Assembly (NCBI GenBank): GCA_016786665.1
Contig: JAEUVZ010000032.1
Location: 114,765-178,764 of the forward strand
From: Flavipsychrobacter sp.
GTDB lineage: Bacteria; Bacteroidota; Bacteroidia; Chitinophagales; Chitinophagaceae
Direction: 5' to 3'
DNA length: 64,000 nucleotides
Shown: in pieces, positions 32,612 through 41,506 of the stretch
How positions within the stretch are numbered: the first letter of the stretch is position 1
How the letters are laid out: each line of letters starts with the position of its first letter
Notes under the pieces: model-generated
Database searches by the model: none
What the model was told of the DNA's origin: nothing
Seen by the model: the letters and a program-made list of their open reading frames with translations, nothing else
Position numbers and translations under genes: made by a program

Positions 32612-33565
32612 CTATTCTCCCAGGAAGATCTTTTTTACGGCAACAGATTCACCTGCGGCATGAACAATATACACTCCCGGGGAGGCATAAGGCAGTGCTA
32701 TTTGTAAGCCGGTCGCCGCGGTACTTTCAGAGTAGAATACTTTGCCGTCTACCGCACGTACCACCACTTTACCCAGCGATTGTCCATTCCGGCTTTGCAG
32801 CATTATATTCTTTCCGGCAGCGTAGATAGAAATTCCTTCGCTGGCAACAGTGCCCTGTTTTACCGATACCGGTGTAAAGCACGGCTCAAACAAGGTGAAG
32901 GACAGCGAGGCCGTGGAACCATTGAAAGAGGTGCCGGGGGCGGTGGAATAGGCATTGTGGGTGATGCTGATGTGCTTCTGGCCACCCGGGGTAAGAGTCA
33001 TGTTGTGCACGTTCATGGTGTATTGTCCCGGGCTGAGGCAAGCGCTGTCGGTGCTGTACTGATTTGCCGTGTCCAGCGTGAAGGTGCCGCTGGTTACTAT
33101 TTGCGCGTTGGCGTTCAGTATCTCCCAGTGCGCATTGCCCAGCACCTGCGCGCCCCCGAGGTTGACCAGCGAAGGGTAGAACATCTGGCAGGTATCGGGG
33201 CAGAGATTAAAGTTGGCGTTCCAGGTGCAGACAGCATAGGAGTCGATAGTGGCGTAGTACAACTGCAGCGTTCCTGAAAAGGCGGAGGACGCCGGCATGC
33301 CCGGGTAGCACTGCAGGGTATGGATAGATGACTGGCCTATACCGAAGAAGTTGAGGTCTTCCTTAGCCACCGTGTCGCCATTGCTGTTTAAAAGAGTGAA
33401 CTGCGGGTAGCTGAAGAGCTGTGAGGATTGATTGGCCACGTTCACTTGTATGAACGAATCGTTGAAAGCCGCATAGTGTACCTGGATAGACAGGGAATCG
33501 CAGGGGGATTGTGCCAGGCAAAGTGTGCTGACAGCGGACAGGAATAGTGTGAATAGCTTTTTCAT
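32612..33565 (-). CDS. secreted protein with T9SS sorting tail
   Basis: 317 residues from the ATG at 33565, which begins a signal peptide (MKKLFTLFLSAVSTLCLA); the longer frame adds seven unlikely residues. The body has repeated beta segments with paired Cys (QCYPGMPASSAFSGTLQLYY, FNLCPDTCQMFYPSL, STDSACLSPGQYTM). The last 75 residues resemble a type A T9SS sorting domain (GISIYAAGKNIML, GKVVVRAVDGKVFY, SPGVYIVHAAGES, KKIFLGE). Function unknown beyond surface export. Confidence 0.7.
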   Translation of the reverse strand: MKKLFTLFLSAVSTLCLAQSPCDSLSIQVHYAAFNDSFIQVNVANQSSQLFSYPQFTLLNSNGDTVAKEDLNFFGIGQSSIHTLQCYPGMPASSAFSGTLQLYYATIDSYAVCTWNANFNLCPDTCQMFYPSLVNLGGAQVLGNAHWEILNANAQIVTSGTFTLDTANQYSTDSACLSPGQYTMNVHNMTLTPGGQKHISITHNAYSTAPGTSFNGSTASLSFTLFEPCFTPVSVKQGTVASEGISIYAAGKNIMLQSRNGQSLGKVVVRAVDGKVFYSESTAATGLQIALPYASPGVYIVHAAGESVAVKKIFLGE

Positions 33566-33690
33566 AAAATGGAATTTGTAGTACAAAAATACGCGTAAAG
33601 ACAGGCCGGGGAATAGGACAAAACGGCGAAAAGCGGGTACGTTTCACCCGGTAGCAGGCATGGTGCCTTATTTCTTTTTTTAAGATAGCC

Positions 33691-33721
33691 TTTGCAATAT
33701 TATCCGCGCAGTATAGTTTTA
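33691..33721 (+). promoter_or_regulatory. promoter of the 33741-34610 gene
   Basis: TTTG at 33691-33694, a 19-base spacer, then TAGTTTTA at 33714-33721 (one mismatch to TAnnTTTG), 19 bases before the ATG. Confidence 0.5.
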
Positions 33722-33740
33722 TAGTGTAATACCCCTTTAT

Positions 33741-34610
33741 ATGATACGAAACATTCTTACCGCCTGCCTGCTGCTGGCCGGAGCAGGCAACGCCAGCGCC
33801 GCACTGGAACGGATATCGCTAAAAGAAGGCATGGCCAATGGTACGCTGGAAGTGAAGGCCTGGGCCAATGGCAATGGCTACCACAACAAGAGCCTGCACA
33901 TGGAAATAACCAACACAGGCGCTAAGGCTATACAGGTAGAAATAGACCAGGCGCTTATCTTCCGGCCCGTAGATACAGGGTACCAGGACTTTGTGCTGGC
34001 CGGTACCGACCTGGTAGTAGTGAAGGGGAAAGGAACCATGATTGTAGAGGAACAGGTGTTTTGCGGTAAAAGCCATGCGGCAGCGCCCTCGCGGAACCTG
34101 ACTTTTCAATTTCTGAAACAAGGAGATGAACAACTGGTGAAGGTGATGACCTTCATCAATCAAAAGAAGCTGTATGATAACCTGGGGCAGGATGCCGTAT
34201 GGGCGCTGACTAACCGCCACGAACTGAACGGCGTATTTGACCCCGCACGCCCCGACCTCTCGCGGGAGTTGCTTGCCTACATGTCGAAGGTAACGGGATG
34301 GCCCATCCCCGAATACTATAAGCTGTATGCGCATAACGCCCGGGGTGCCGGCCCGGTAGCCGAACCCAAGGCGCTGAAGATGCTGGCGCTCTTTGACTGG
34401 AAACTGGAGGCGCCTAAAACCCTCACCTTAGGTATTTACAACAAAGATGGCCGGATGGTGCAACCCGTAGTGGAGAATAAGGAGTTTGGCCGAGGTGGCC
34501 ACCGCGTGCGCGTGGAGTTTGAAGCGGAGGGCGCCGAGACCGGTATGTACTATATACGCCTGATGGACGGAGCTGCCGTAATGAAAGAGACAGCAGTAAA
34601 GGTGGATTAG
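33741..34610 (+). CDS. secreted hypothetical protein
   Basis: 289 residues with a signal peptide (ILTACLLLAGAGNASA). The mature chain begins RISLKEGMANGTLEVKAWAN, has an immunoglobulin-like first half (LHMEITNTGAKAIQVEID) and a helical middle (ELLAYMSKVTGWPIPEYYKLYA), then a C-terminal strand-rich part (LTLGIYNKDGRMVQPVVEN and GMYYIRLMDGAA) that resembles a FlgD/T9SS-like beta-sandwich without the typical sorting end. I know no specific family. It has its own promoter; a short Pro-rich gene follows 62 bases downstream. Confidence 0.65.
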   Translation: MIRNILTACLLLAGAGNASAALERISLKEGMANGTLEVKAWANGNGYHNKSLHMEITNTGAKAIQVEIDQALIFRPVDTGYQDFVLAGTDLVVVKGKGTMIVEEQVFCGKSHAAAPSRNLTFQFLKQGDEQLVKVMTFINQKKLYDNLGQDAVWALTNRHELNGVFDPARPDLSRELLAYMSKVTGWPIPEYYKLYAHNARGAGPVAEPKALKMLALFDWKLEAPKTLTLGIYNKDGRMVQPVVENKEFGRGGHRVRVEFEAEGAETGMYYIRLMDGAAVMKETAVKVD

Positions 34611-34672
34611 GGCCAGGCAGATGTCCGTTTAGTGGCGTGGTTTTTACCTGTATAGGGTTAAAACCTACTACT

Positions 34673-34873
34673 ATGCAAAACAGCCAACCAAGACCAGAAG
34701 TGCCGGTACCTGACAAGCCGGAAGTACCCGAGATTCCGAACCCGGAAATCAGCCCGCGCCCGGAAGTGCCCGAAGAGCCGCACTTGCCCGAGCATGACCC
34801 CAACATAGTACCCAAACCGGAAGAGCCAATGATGCCCCCCGTGCCGGGAGAGCCGGAGGTGCAGCCGGTGTAA
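34673..34873 (+). CDS. Pro/Glu-repeat disordered small protein
   Basis: 66 residues from the ATG at 34673. More than a third of residues are Pro, spaced as PxP and PEVP/PEIP units (PRPEVPVPDKPEVPEI, PRPEVPEEPHLPEH), with acidic charge throughout; no signal peptide. It is presumably an extended, disordered linker-type protein, perhaps binding a partner through polyproline. It lies between a secreted protein and a two-TM microprotein on the same strand. Function unknown. Confidence 0.5.
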   Translation: MQNSQPRPEVPVPDKPEVPEIPNPEISPRPEVPEEPHLPEHDPNIVPKPEEPMMPPVPGEPEVQPV

Positions 34874-34926
34874 GCACCACCGCACGCTGGCACAGTTTTA
34901 TTTCCTTACTAGAAAAAGGAACTGTG

Positions 34927-35097
34927 ATGGCAAAGATGATTTTCTATACGATATTGGCGGTGCTACTGGCCGGATGGGCTATAGGTAACTTCTACCTGCA
35001 TGTAGACGGATATATACACTCGCTGCTGGTAATGGCAGGATTGTTTGCCTGGTTTGGGTATGTGTACCAATTGAAACCGGTAGCGCAGGCAGACTAG
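34927..35097 (+). CDS. two-helix small membrane protein
   Basis: 56 residues, ATG at 34927, TAG at 35095-35097. Two hydrophobic helices (MIFYTILAVLLAGWAIG and LLVMAGLFAWFGYVYQL) are joined by a short loop NFYLHVDGYIHS; a short polar tail follows. The layout is that of the small two-TM proteins (lmo0937-like) common in bacteria, whose function is unknown. A strong terminator 16 bases later supports it as a real transcribed end. Confidence 0.6.
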   Translation: MAKMIFYTILAVLLAGWAIGNFYLHVDGYIHSLLVMAGLFAWFGYVYQLKPVAQAD

Positions 35098-35113
35098 CAA
35101 AAAACATTGTACA

Positions 35114-35147
35114 AAGCGGCATAGCTCAGCAGGCTATGCCGCTTTTA
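35114..35147 (+). terminator. terminator after the two-TM microprotein
   Basis: A perfect 12-bp stem (35114-35125 with 35133-35144) and TTTTAT tail. It marks the end of the plus-strand cluster from 33741. Confidence 0.85.
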
Positions 35148-35227
35148 TAATATGCCTGTTATTGTGAATGTTAAAATGCAAAAACTTAATATTACTAAAT
35201 TGTTAAGTTTCGGTAACTTTATGTAAA

Positions 35228-36418
35228 GTGAATATGCGTGCCGCCATATGGAGTATTGCACTATTGCTGAGTGCTATTGCAGCGGGTGCCCGGAGCACCG
35301 GCGGCAGCTTCGATTTTTATGGACAAAGCATACAGCTTTCCGCAGACTTTGCCGGTGCAACCGCCACGCCTCCGGAGTTGACTACCGAAGGGATAGAAAC
35401 CTGTTACAAACAACTGGAGGGTAGCGCCTATAAACAGGTAGTAGCTGAACTGGCCCGCTACCGGCAGACGCAACGCCCCGATGACTGGCTGTTTTACCAA
35501 CTGATAAGAAAGACCGCCGAACAAGTGAGCCCTAAAGCGGAGAACTATCCCCGCTACACCCTGTACAAATGGTTTCTGCTGAACAAACTGGGATATGATG
35601 CCATACTTTCCACCGATGGGGAGCGGCTGCTGATGTATGTGCAGAGCAACGACAATATATACAACATCCCTTTCCGTATGAAGGATGGCAAAAAGTACGC
35701 CTGCCTGAACTACCACGATTACGGATATGATATTGATTTCAGCACGGCCGAATTTAAGGCGGTGGATGTGGCCCTGACAGGGGAAAAGGTTACCTTTTCC
35801 TACCAGCTGACGCGGTTACCGGAGTTTCGCCCGGAGGACTACAGCGAGAAAGAGATAGCCTTCAGCTATGCCGATGCTACCTATCGATTTAAGATTAAGA
35901 TAAACGAAGAGGTAAAAAAGATACTGGTGAACTACCCGGTAATGGATTACCACGCTTACTACAACATACCTATGAGCAGCGAGACCTATAACTCGCTGAT
36001 ACCGCAACTGAAAAATGACTTGAAAGGCAAGAGCGTGAAGAGTGGTGTATCGTTCCTGATGCACTTCACCCGCTACTCGTTCCTGTACACACCGGATAAT
36101 GAGAATTTTGGCCGGGAGAAGCGGCTCTCGCCGGAGCAGACATTGCTGTATGAGGCCAGCGATTGTGAAGACCGGGTGGCGCTATTCTTCTACCTGGTGA
36201 AAGAAATATATAACCTGCCCATGATAGTGCTGGCCTATCCCGACCATGTATCTATAGCCGTGGCTTTTGATAAGCCGGTAGGTACGCCGATAATGTATAA
36301 TGGCAAGGCATACTCCATATGTGAGCCAACGCCGCAGCGCAAAGACCTGCCGGTGGGCAAGATGCCGCGCAGCCGCAGTAATATGGCCTACGAAGTGATG
36401 TATGCCTACCAGCCCTAG
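35228..36418 (+). CDS. transglutaminase-like secreted/periplasmic protein
   Basis: 396 residues, N-terminal signal peptide (IWSIALLLSAIAAG). The C-terminal half carries a papain-like transglutaminase core: EASDCEDRVALFFYLVKE with the nucleophile Cys313 and AYPDHVSIAVAF with His340; a third residue is likely at the C-terminal CEPTPQRKD region (Glu/Pro). The N-terminal half (YKQVVAELARY, DDWLFYQLIRKTAEQ) is helical. Such proteins cross-link or cleave peptides in the envelope; the substrate is unknown. Upstream at about 35213 lies TAACTTTA, a possible -7 element. Confidence 0.8.
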   Translation: MNMRAAIWSIALLLSAIAAGARSTGGSFDFYGQSIQLSADFAGATATPPELTTEGIETCYKQLEGSAYKQVVAELARYRQTQRPDDWLFYQLIRKTAEQVSPKAENYPRYTLYKWFLLNKLGYDAILSTDGERLLMYVQSNDNIYNIPFRMKDGKKYACLNYHDYGYDIDFSTAEFKAVDVALTGEKVTFSYQLTRLPEFRPEDYSEKEIAFSYADATYRFKIKINEEVKKILVNYPVMDYHAYYNIPMSSETYNSLIPQLKNDLKGKSVKSGVSFLMHFTRYSFLYTPDNENFGREKRLSPEQTLLYEASDCEDRVALFFYLVKEIYNLPMIVLAYPDHVSIAVAFDKPVGTPIMYNGKAYSICEPTPQRKDLPVGKMPRSRSNMAYEVMYAYQP

Positions 36419-36448
36419 TGCGCTTTATCCCGATAGGTGAGTGGAACG

Positions 36449-37003
36449 TCAGTGCATGCAACCCATGTACAGCGATGCCGGTGCGGCATAGGCGCGGGGA
36501 GCCTGTGCGCGGAGCGTAGCTGCCATGCTATCTGCCGCCGCCCTGGTTTCGTATATGCCGGCGATAAGCGCCCATCCCTTGCTTCCCTCTTTCCCGGAAA
36601 AGGAAGGTAAATCCTCTATGCTGAGAAAATCACCAGTACCTCGCCGGGGGTAGTATTCGCCACGGTATATTTCATCTTCCGCATCGGCCGCCAGCACTAC
36701 CCGGTTTTTCCGGGCATCGTAGTGGCGCTCCAACGTGTCTATCTTTAAAGAAAGCGCCCGGGCAATAGCATACATCTGCCTGTTGAGTGCATAGTAATCT
36801 TTCCCTGTGTCGGCGAATGCGATGTAATAGGTGGCATATTCTTCTTCGATAGACCCGGCAACTTCGGCGGTATCCCGTGGTGTGGCGGCGTGTGTGTCCC
36901 CGGAGGGTGCCGTTGTACGGTCGCCGCCGTCACTGGCAGCGTTTTGCCCGGAGCAGGAGTAAAGGCCAATCATTATCAGCAGCAATATTGCCTGTTTTCT
37001 CAT
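36449..37003 (-). CDS. predicted lipoprotein with SPOR-like C-terminus
   Basis: 184 residues. Lipobox LYSC (Cys17), then a low-complexity Thr/Ala/Asp linker to about residue 48, a helical region (YATYYIAFADTGKDYYALN) and a final 45 residues (WALIAGIYETRAAADSMAA and RAYAAPASLYMG) reminiscent of SPOR-type peptidoglycan-binding domains. Its ATG overlaps the last 4 bases of the upstream alkB gene (ATGA), so translation is coupled. That pairing is unusual; the role of the lipoprotein in it is unknown. Confidence 0.65.
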   Translation of the reverse strand: MRKQAILLLIMIGLYSCSGQNAASDGGDRTTAPSGDTHAATPRDTAEVAGSIEEEYATYYIAFADTGKDYYALNRQMYAIARALSLKIDTLERHYDARKNRVVLAADAEDEIYRGEYYPRRGTGDFLSIEDLPSFSGKEGSKGWALIAGIYETRAAADSMAATLRAQAPRAYAAPASLYMGCMH

Positions 37004-38040
37004 GCGTTTGGTTTTATCGATTCAATTTTCTTGTTCATTATCCGGAACCACAATGGCGGCACCAGCGACAACAACATGCTGCCGGGGTAGCCCGTGGGCA
37101 ATTCCGGTGATTGCTCGTGGTGGCGGAGCAGCTGGTATTTGCGGCTGGCCAGGTAGTGGTGATCGCTGTGGCGGCTCAGTTCAAACAGCATGAAGCGGCC
37201 CAGTACGTGGTTGCTGTTCCAGCTGTGGTGGGCGCGGGTGCGTTCGTATTGGTTACCGGCGGTGGGTTTCCTTGTAAGGCCGTAGTGCTCTATGTAGTTT
37301 ACCGTACTGAGAAGGAGGATGCCTATGCCCGCCGCCAGCAGGAAACATAGCAAGGGATAAAGCCCGAATAGTAGCGCCACCAACAGGCAGAATGTTGTTT
37401 CCGTTACCAGTATCAGCACCATCTCGTTGCGCAGCCACGAGCGTTGTTTCTGTACCTGTTCGGTTCGGGCTATTTTCCAGGCGCTGGCTATCGTTCCCGC
37501 GAAGGACCGCAGCCAGAAGTGGTAGAGGTTTTCGCCCAGGCGCGCACTGGTGGGGTCTTGCGGTGTGCCTACATACTTATGGTGCCCTTTGTTGTGCTCG
37601 GTGGTGAAATGCATGTACAGTGAAGTAAGGAGAGAGAGGCGCGCCAGTGCATTGTCGGGTTGGTGTTTCCGGTGCCCCAGTTCGTGCCCGGCGTTAATGC
37701 CAAAGCTGCCGCAAAGAATACCCATGGCCGCTATCCTTCCCGCACGTACCCAGCCCGGCATTTCTTGTTGCATGGTAGTAAGAAACAGGTACAGGGCCGC
37801 ATACTGGCAGGCCACTACCAGGTACAGGAAGTAATCGTAGCGGCGGGCTTTCTTTGCCTTGCGCTCTTCGTGCTCGCCCAGGTTAGTGGTGTCGGTGGGG
37901 AGCAGGGCTTCCAGCGCCGGTATAACGATAAAGCCGATAACGACGGGAACCCACGCCCAGCCATAGCCGCCCGTAAAGCTCATCCAAGCCGCTGCATACA
38001 TAGTAAGAGGCAGCATATACAACCATCCGTTCTTCTTCAT
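37000..38040 (-). CDS. alkB: alkane 1-monooxygenase (AlkB-type)
   Basis: 346 residues from the ATG at 38040. Integral-membrane di-iron hydroxylase that inserts oxygen at alkane termini using rubredoxin electrons. All three His boxes are visible: HELGHRKH, EHNKGHHKYVGTP and LSRHSDHHYLASRKYQ, plus NYIEHYGLTRK. Length is a little shorter than Pseudomonas AlkB (401 residues). Rubredoxin or rubredoxin reductase genes are not in the window. The overlapping lipoprotein gene suggests translation coupling. Confidence 0.85.
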   Translation of the reverse strand: MKKNGWLYMLPLTMYAAAWMSFTGGYGWAWVPVVIGFIVIPALEALLPTDTTNLGEHEERKAKKARRYDYFLYLVVACQYAALYLFLTTMQQEMPGWVRAGRIAAMGILCGSFGINAGHELGHRKHQPDNALARLSLLTSLYMHFTTEHNKGHHKYVGTPQDPTSARLGENLYHFWLRSFAGTIASAWKIARTEQVQKQRSWLRNEMVLILVTETTFCLLVALLFGLYPLLCFLLAAGIGILLLSTVNYIEHYGLTRKPTAGNQYERTRAHHSWNSNHVLGRFMLFELSRHSDHHYLASRKYQLLRHHEQSPELPTGYPGSMLLSLVPPLWFRIMNKKIESIKPNA

Positions 38041-38134
38041 CTTAACAGGATACCGTGCGAATAAAATAACAGCTTTTTGGCGAATTATGCGCGGATAAAC
38101 CCGCATGTTTTCCTAAATTTAGGATACTAAATAC

Positions 38135-38141
38135 GAGGAGG
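38135..38141 (+). promoter_or_regulatory. Shine-Dalgarno-like GAGGAGG
   Basis: GAGGAGG ends 3 bases before the ATG at 38145. Strong purine-rich sites are rare in this region, where most genes lack any. Confidence 0.4.
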
Positions 38142-38144
38142 CAT

Positions 38145-39071
38145 ATGAGGCAAAGGACCAAAACAATACTGACCTTATCGCTGGGCGCTGTAATAGGCGC
38201 GGCAGCTATTATCTCTTTTTCGTTCCGTGAGCGAAACGAAGCGGAGGAGCCGGTGAGCGTAAACGACAACGGAAGGCTGCAGTATAAATGGTATGCCCCT
38301 GAACTACCCAGGAATGTACAGTTTGCCGGCGAAAAAGTTCCCTTGGAACGATGGGAAGTGCGGGAGGCCCTGGACCGGGAATTGCTGGTGAATTCTTATT
38401 CCCACTCGCAAACACTGTATGCGCTGAAGCTAGCCAAACGCTACTTCCCTATGATAGAAGAGCGCCTGAAAGCCAATGGGGTGCCGGATGACTTTAAATA
38501 CCTGTGCGTAGCTGAAAGCCACCTGCAAAACCAGACATCTCGCGCGGGCGCGGTAGGCTTCTGGCAATTTATGAAAGACACCGGCCCGCACTATGGCCTG
38601 GTAATAAACGATGATGTGGACGAACGGTATAACGTCCGCAAGTCGACCGATGCGGCCTGTATGTATTTGAAACAGGCACATGCCAAGTTTGGTTCGTGGA
38701 CCGCCGCCGCCGCCTCTTACAACTGCGGGCAGGGCGGGTACAACGGGCACAGCACCTTTCAACAGGTGAACAATTATTATGAAACGATGCTTCCCGAAGA
38801 GACCATGCGCTATGTGTTTCGTATAGTGGCGCTGAAGTATATTATCTCTAACCCCGAGCGGATGGGCTTTATGTTGCAGCCGGAAGATGAGTACAAGCCG
38901 GTAAAAACCCGCACCGTAAAAGTGACCAGCAGCATCAGCGACCTGGCCCAGTGGTCTATAGATAATGGTTCCAGCTATAAAATGCTGAAAACCCTTAACC
39001 CGTGGCTGCGTTCCCGCAAGTTGCCCGTACCCGCCGGTAAAAGCTACGATATAGAATTGCCCGCCAGCTAG
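38145..39071 (+). CDS. lytic transglycosylase (MltD/SLT-like)
   Basis: 308 residues. Cleaves peptidoglycan glycan strands to form 1,6-anhydro ends. An N-terminal anchor (TILTLSLGAVIGAAAIISF) is followed by the SLT core: LCVAESHLQNQTSRAGAVGF with catalytic Glu124 in the ES motif, GFWQFM, AAASYNCGQGGYN, and YVFRIVALKYI. The last 60 residues (RTVKVTSSISDLAQWSIDN, LPVPAGKSYDIELP) look like a LysM-like cell-wall-binding end. A plain Bacteroidota murein hydrolase. Confidence 0.85.
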   Translation: MRQRTKTILTLSLGAVIGAAAIISFSFRERNEAEEPVSVNDNGRLQYKWYAPELPRNVQFAGEKVPLERWEVREALDRELLVNSYSHSQTLYALKLAKRYFPMIEERLKANGVPDDFKYLCVAESHLQNQTSRAGAVGFWQFMKDTGPHYGLVINDDVDERYNVRKSTDAACMYLKQAHAKFGSWTAAAASYNCGQGGYNGHSTFQQVNNYYETMLPEETMRYVFRIVALKYIISNPERMGFMLQPEDEYKPVKTRTVKVTSSISDLAQWSIDNGSSYKMLKTLNPWLRSRKLPVPAGKSYDIELPAS

Positions 39072-39121
39072 CCGCCTTAATAGTGCCGTTAATTTATTAG
39101 CTTTAAAGAAATTATGTACGT

Positions 39122-41506
39122 ATGCGCGCATTCCGTGCGGTGATACCTCTTATTATTACGTTTGTGGTAGTGTTCCTGCTCAACCGGCCTTTAGGTTCCT
39201 TACCGGCCCTGGGCAGCCTGCTGGACCCCATGCATGGCGCCTGGGCCAATGCGGAAGCTACCGATGCGGATTTTACCAACGAGCTTTCCCTGCCGGGCCT
39301 GCGAGGCCCCGCCAAAGTATGGTTTGACGAATACCTGAAGCCCCACGTGCGGGCATCCAACGACCACGACGTTTATTATATACAAGGCTATATACATGCC
39401 TATTTCCGGCTGTGGCAGATGGACCTGCAGGTGCGCGCGGCAGGGGGGAGGGTGAGCGAGATACTGGGGGCGAAGGCCCTGGAATTTGACCGCATGCAGC
39501 GTAGGAAAGGAATGGTGTATGGCGCGGAGCAATCGCTGTCGGCCATTGAAGCGGAGCCGCATACCAAGATGATGCTGGACGCTTACCGCGACGGTGTGAA
39601 CGCCTATATAGCCCAACTGGACTATGAGCATTACCCCCTGGAGTATAAACTGATCGGGTTCAAACCAGAGCGCTGGGATAACATAAAGACCGCGCTGCTG
39701 CTGAAATATATGGCCGATGACCTGACCGGCTATACAGAAGACATACAACTGACGCTGCTGCGTGATGCACTGCCCGCAGATGTGTTTGCACAACTGTACC
39801 AGGAACGCAACTACCAGAGCACACCGGTAATACCTTCGGGTACCGCGCACCATCCGCCCCTGTTCAGCAAGCCATCGGTTCCTGAAGGCCCTATATGGGG
39901 GCACCTGGATAGCGCGGACTTCGACAACCGGGTGGAGAACGAAGGCAAGGGAAGTAACAACTGGGCGGTGGGCCCCTCCAGGACCCGGAGCGGAGCCGCC
40001 ATACTGTGCAACGACCCCCACCTGGGCCTCAACCTGCCCGCACTCTGGTTTGAGATACAGATGCAGGCTCCCGGCCTTAATGTATATGGCGTGTCGCTGC
40101 CGGGCGCGCCCGGGGTAATTATTGGCTTCACCGACAGCGTGTCGTGGGGCTTTACCAATAATTACCGCGACGTAAAGGACTTCTACACCATAGAACTGAT
40201 ACCCGGCAACAACGAGAAGTACCTGTTCGGTGGCCGCAAAGCAACCTTCAACAAACGCATAGAGCACATAGATATAAAGGGCGGAACCTCCTACGACGAT
40301 ACTGTGCTGTATACCGTGCATGGCCCCGTAGTATATGACCGGAACTTTGCCGGTAAAGAAAAGATAAAAAGGCCGCTGGCGATGACGTGGATGGCGCACC
40401 GCCCCAGCAACGAGCTGTATGCTATCTATATGATGAACCGTGCTGCCAATTATGACCAGTTTGCAGAGGCCATTATGAGTTTTCACTGCCCCGCGCAGAA
40501 CATAGTATATGCGGATAAGACGGGGAACATCGCCCTGTGGGGGCAAGGCCAGTTCATCAATAAGTGGAAAGACCAGGGACGCTATGTAATGAACGGTACA
40601 GAGAACAGCACCCGCTGGGGCGCTGAGATACCCACCGCGCAGAATCCGCATGTGCTGAACCCCGCGCAGGGATTTGTCAGCTCCGCCAACCAAACAGTGA
40701 CCGACACGACCTATCCTTATTGGTACAATGGCTATTTCTATGAGTTCCGGGCGTGGCGGATAAACGAGCAACTGGCGGCGATGAATGGAGCAGGGGTGCA
40801 GGATATGTTCCGGCTGCAGCAGGATACCTATTCGATACTGGCTGCTAAAACACTGCCTGTACTGCTACAATATCTTTCCGCCAACAACGATAAATATATA
40901 GCCGGGCTGAGAAACTGGGACTATAACCTGGCGGCCGGGAGCGTTCCCGCTTCCGTTTTCCAGGTATGGTGGTCGCAGCTGTACAAGGAACTGTGGAAGG
41001 ATGTAGCCGGAAAGGTGGCGTTGCCGCTCTACCCATCGCATGAACGCACGATGGAGCTGATATTGCAACGCAGTCCCCTGCTGGGTGACTTGAAGGAGCG
41101 GGCCACGACAAGCTACCGGCTGACCCTGGACTCGCTGGCTAAGCTGGAAAAGGATAAAGGGGATAAATGGTACCAGGTAAAAAATACCGGTATCCGGCAC
41201 CTGGCCAAACTGAACGGTTTCAGCTACGAAGGGCTGGAAGTAGGGGGCTGGGGCAATACCGTAAACGCAGTAAAAGGCGACCACGGCCCCTCGTGGAGAA
41301 TGGTAGTGCAAATGAGCGCGAACACTGAAGCATATGGCATCTATCCCGGTGGCCAGTCGGGCAACCCGGGTAGTAAATACTACAGCAGCTTTATAGACAA
41401 ATGGGCGAAAGGCGCCTACCAGAAACTCCTGTTCCTTCCGGGACAGGGAGAGCCAGGGGCGGAGGAACTGAAATATACGTGGACCTTAAAACACAAGCAA
41501 CCATGA
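39122..41506 (+). CDS. penicillin acylase family protein (Ntn hydrolase)
   Basis: 794 residues; an N-terminal hydrophobic segment (PLIITFVVVFLLN) anchors or exports it. Family layout: alpha subunit (FDEYLKPHVRASNDHDVYYIQGYIHA), linker to about residue 277, then the beta-chain with autocatalytic Ser278 in GKGSNNWAVG, followed by CNDPHLGLNLPALWFEIQM, GAPGVIIGFTDSVSWGFTNNYRD and WGQGQFINKWKDQG. The Ser is exposed as the nucleophile by self-cleavage. Members hydrolyse penicillin G, acyl-homoserine lactones or other acylated amides. The next gene overlaps by 4 bases (ATGA). Confidence 0.88.
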   Translation: MRAFRAVIPLIITFVVVFLLNRPLGSLPALGSLLDPMHGAWANAEATDADFTNELSLPGLRGPAKVWFDEYLKPHVRASNDHDVYYIQGYIHAYFRLWQMDLQVRAAGGRVSEILGAKALEFDRMQRRKGMVYGAEQSLSAIEAEPHTKMMLDAYRDGVNAYIAQLDYEHYPLEYKLIGFKPERWDNIKTALLLKYMADDLTGYTEDIQLTLLRDALPADVFAQLYQERNYQSTPVIPSGTAHHPPLFSKPSVPEGPIWGHLDSADFDNRVENEGKGSNNWAVGPSRTRSGAAILCNDPHLGLNLPALWFEIQMQAPGLNVYGVSLPGAPGVIIGFTDSVSWGFTNNYRDVKDFYTIELIPGNNEKYLFGGRKATFNKRIEHIDIKGGTSYDDTVLYTVHGPVVYDRNFAGKEKIKRPLAMTWMAHRPSNELYAIYMMNRAANYDQFAEAIMSFHCPAQNIVYADKTGNIALWGQGQFINKWKDQGRYVMNGTENSTRWGAEIPTAQNPHVLNPAQGFVSSANQTVTDTTYPYWYNGYFYEFRAWRINEQLAAMNGAGVQDMFRLQQDTYSILAAKTLPVLLQYLSANNDKYIAGLRNWDYNLAAGSVPASVFQVWWSQLYKELWKDVAGKVALPLYPSHERTMELILQRSPLLGDLKERATTSYRLTLDSLAKLEKDKGDKWYQVKNTGIRHLAKLNGFSYEGLEVGGWGNTVNAVKGDHGPSWRMVVQMSANTEAYGIYPGGQSGNPGSKYYSSFIDKWAKGAYQKLLFLPGQGEPGAEELKYTWTLKHKQP

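Noticed and set aside
39200..40771. 523-codon open frame opposite the penicillin acylase
   Set aside because: The acylase has all family motifs on the plus strand; this frame arises from codon bias.
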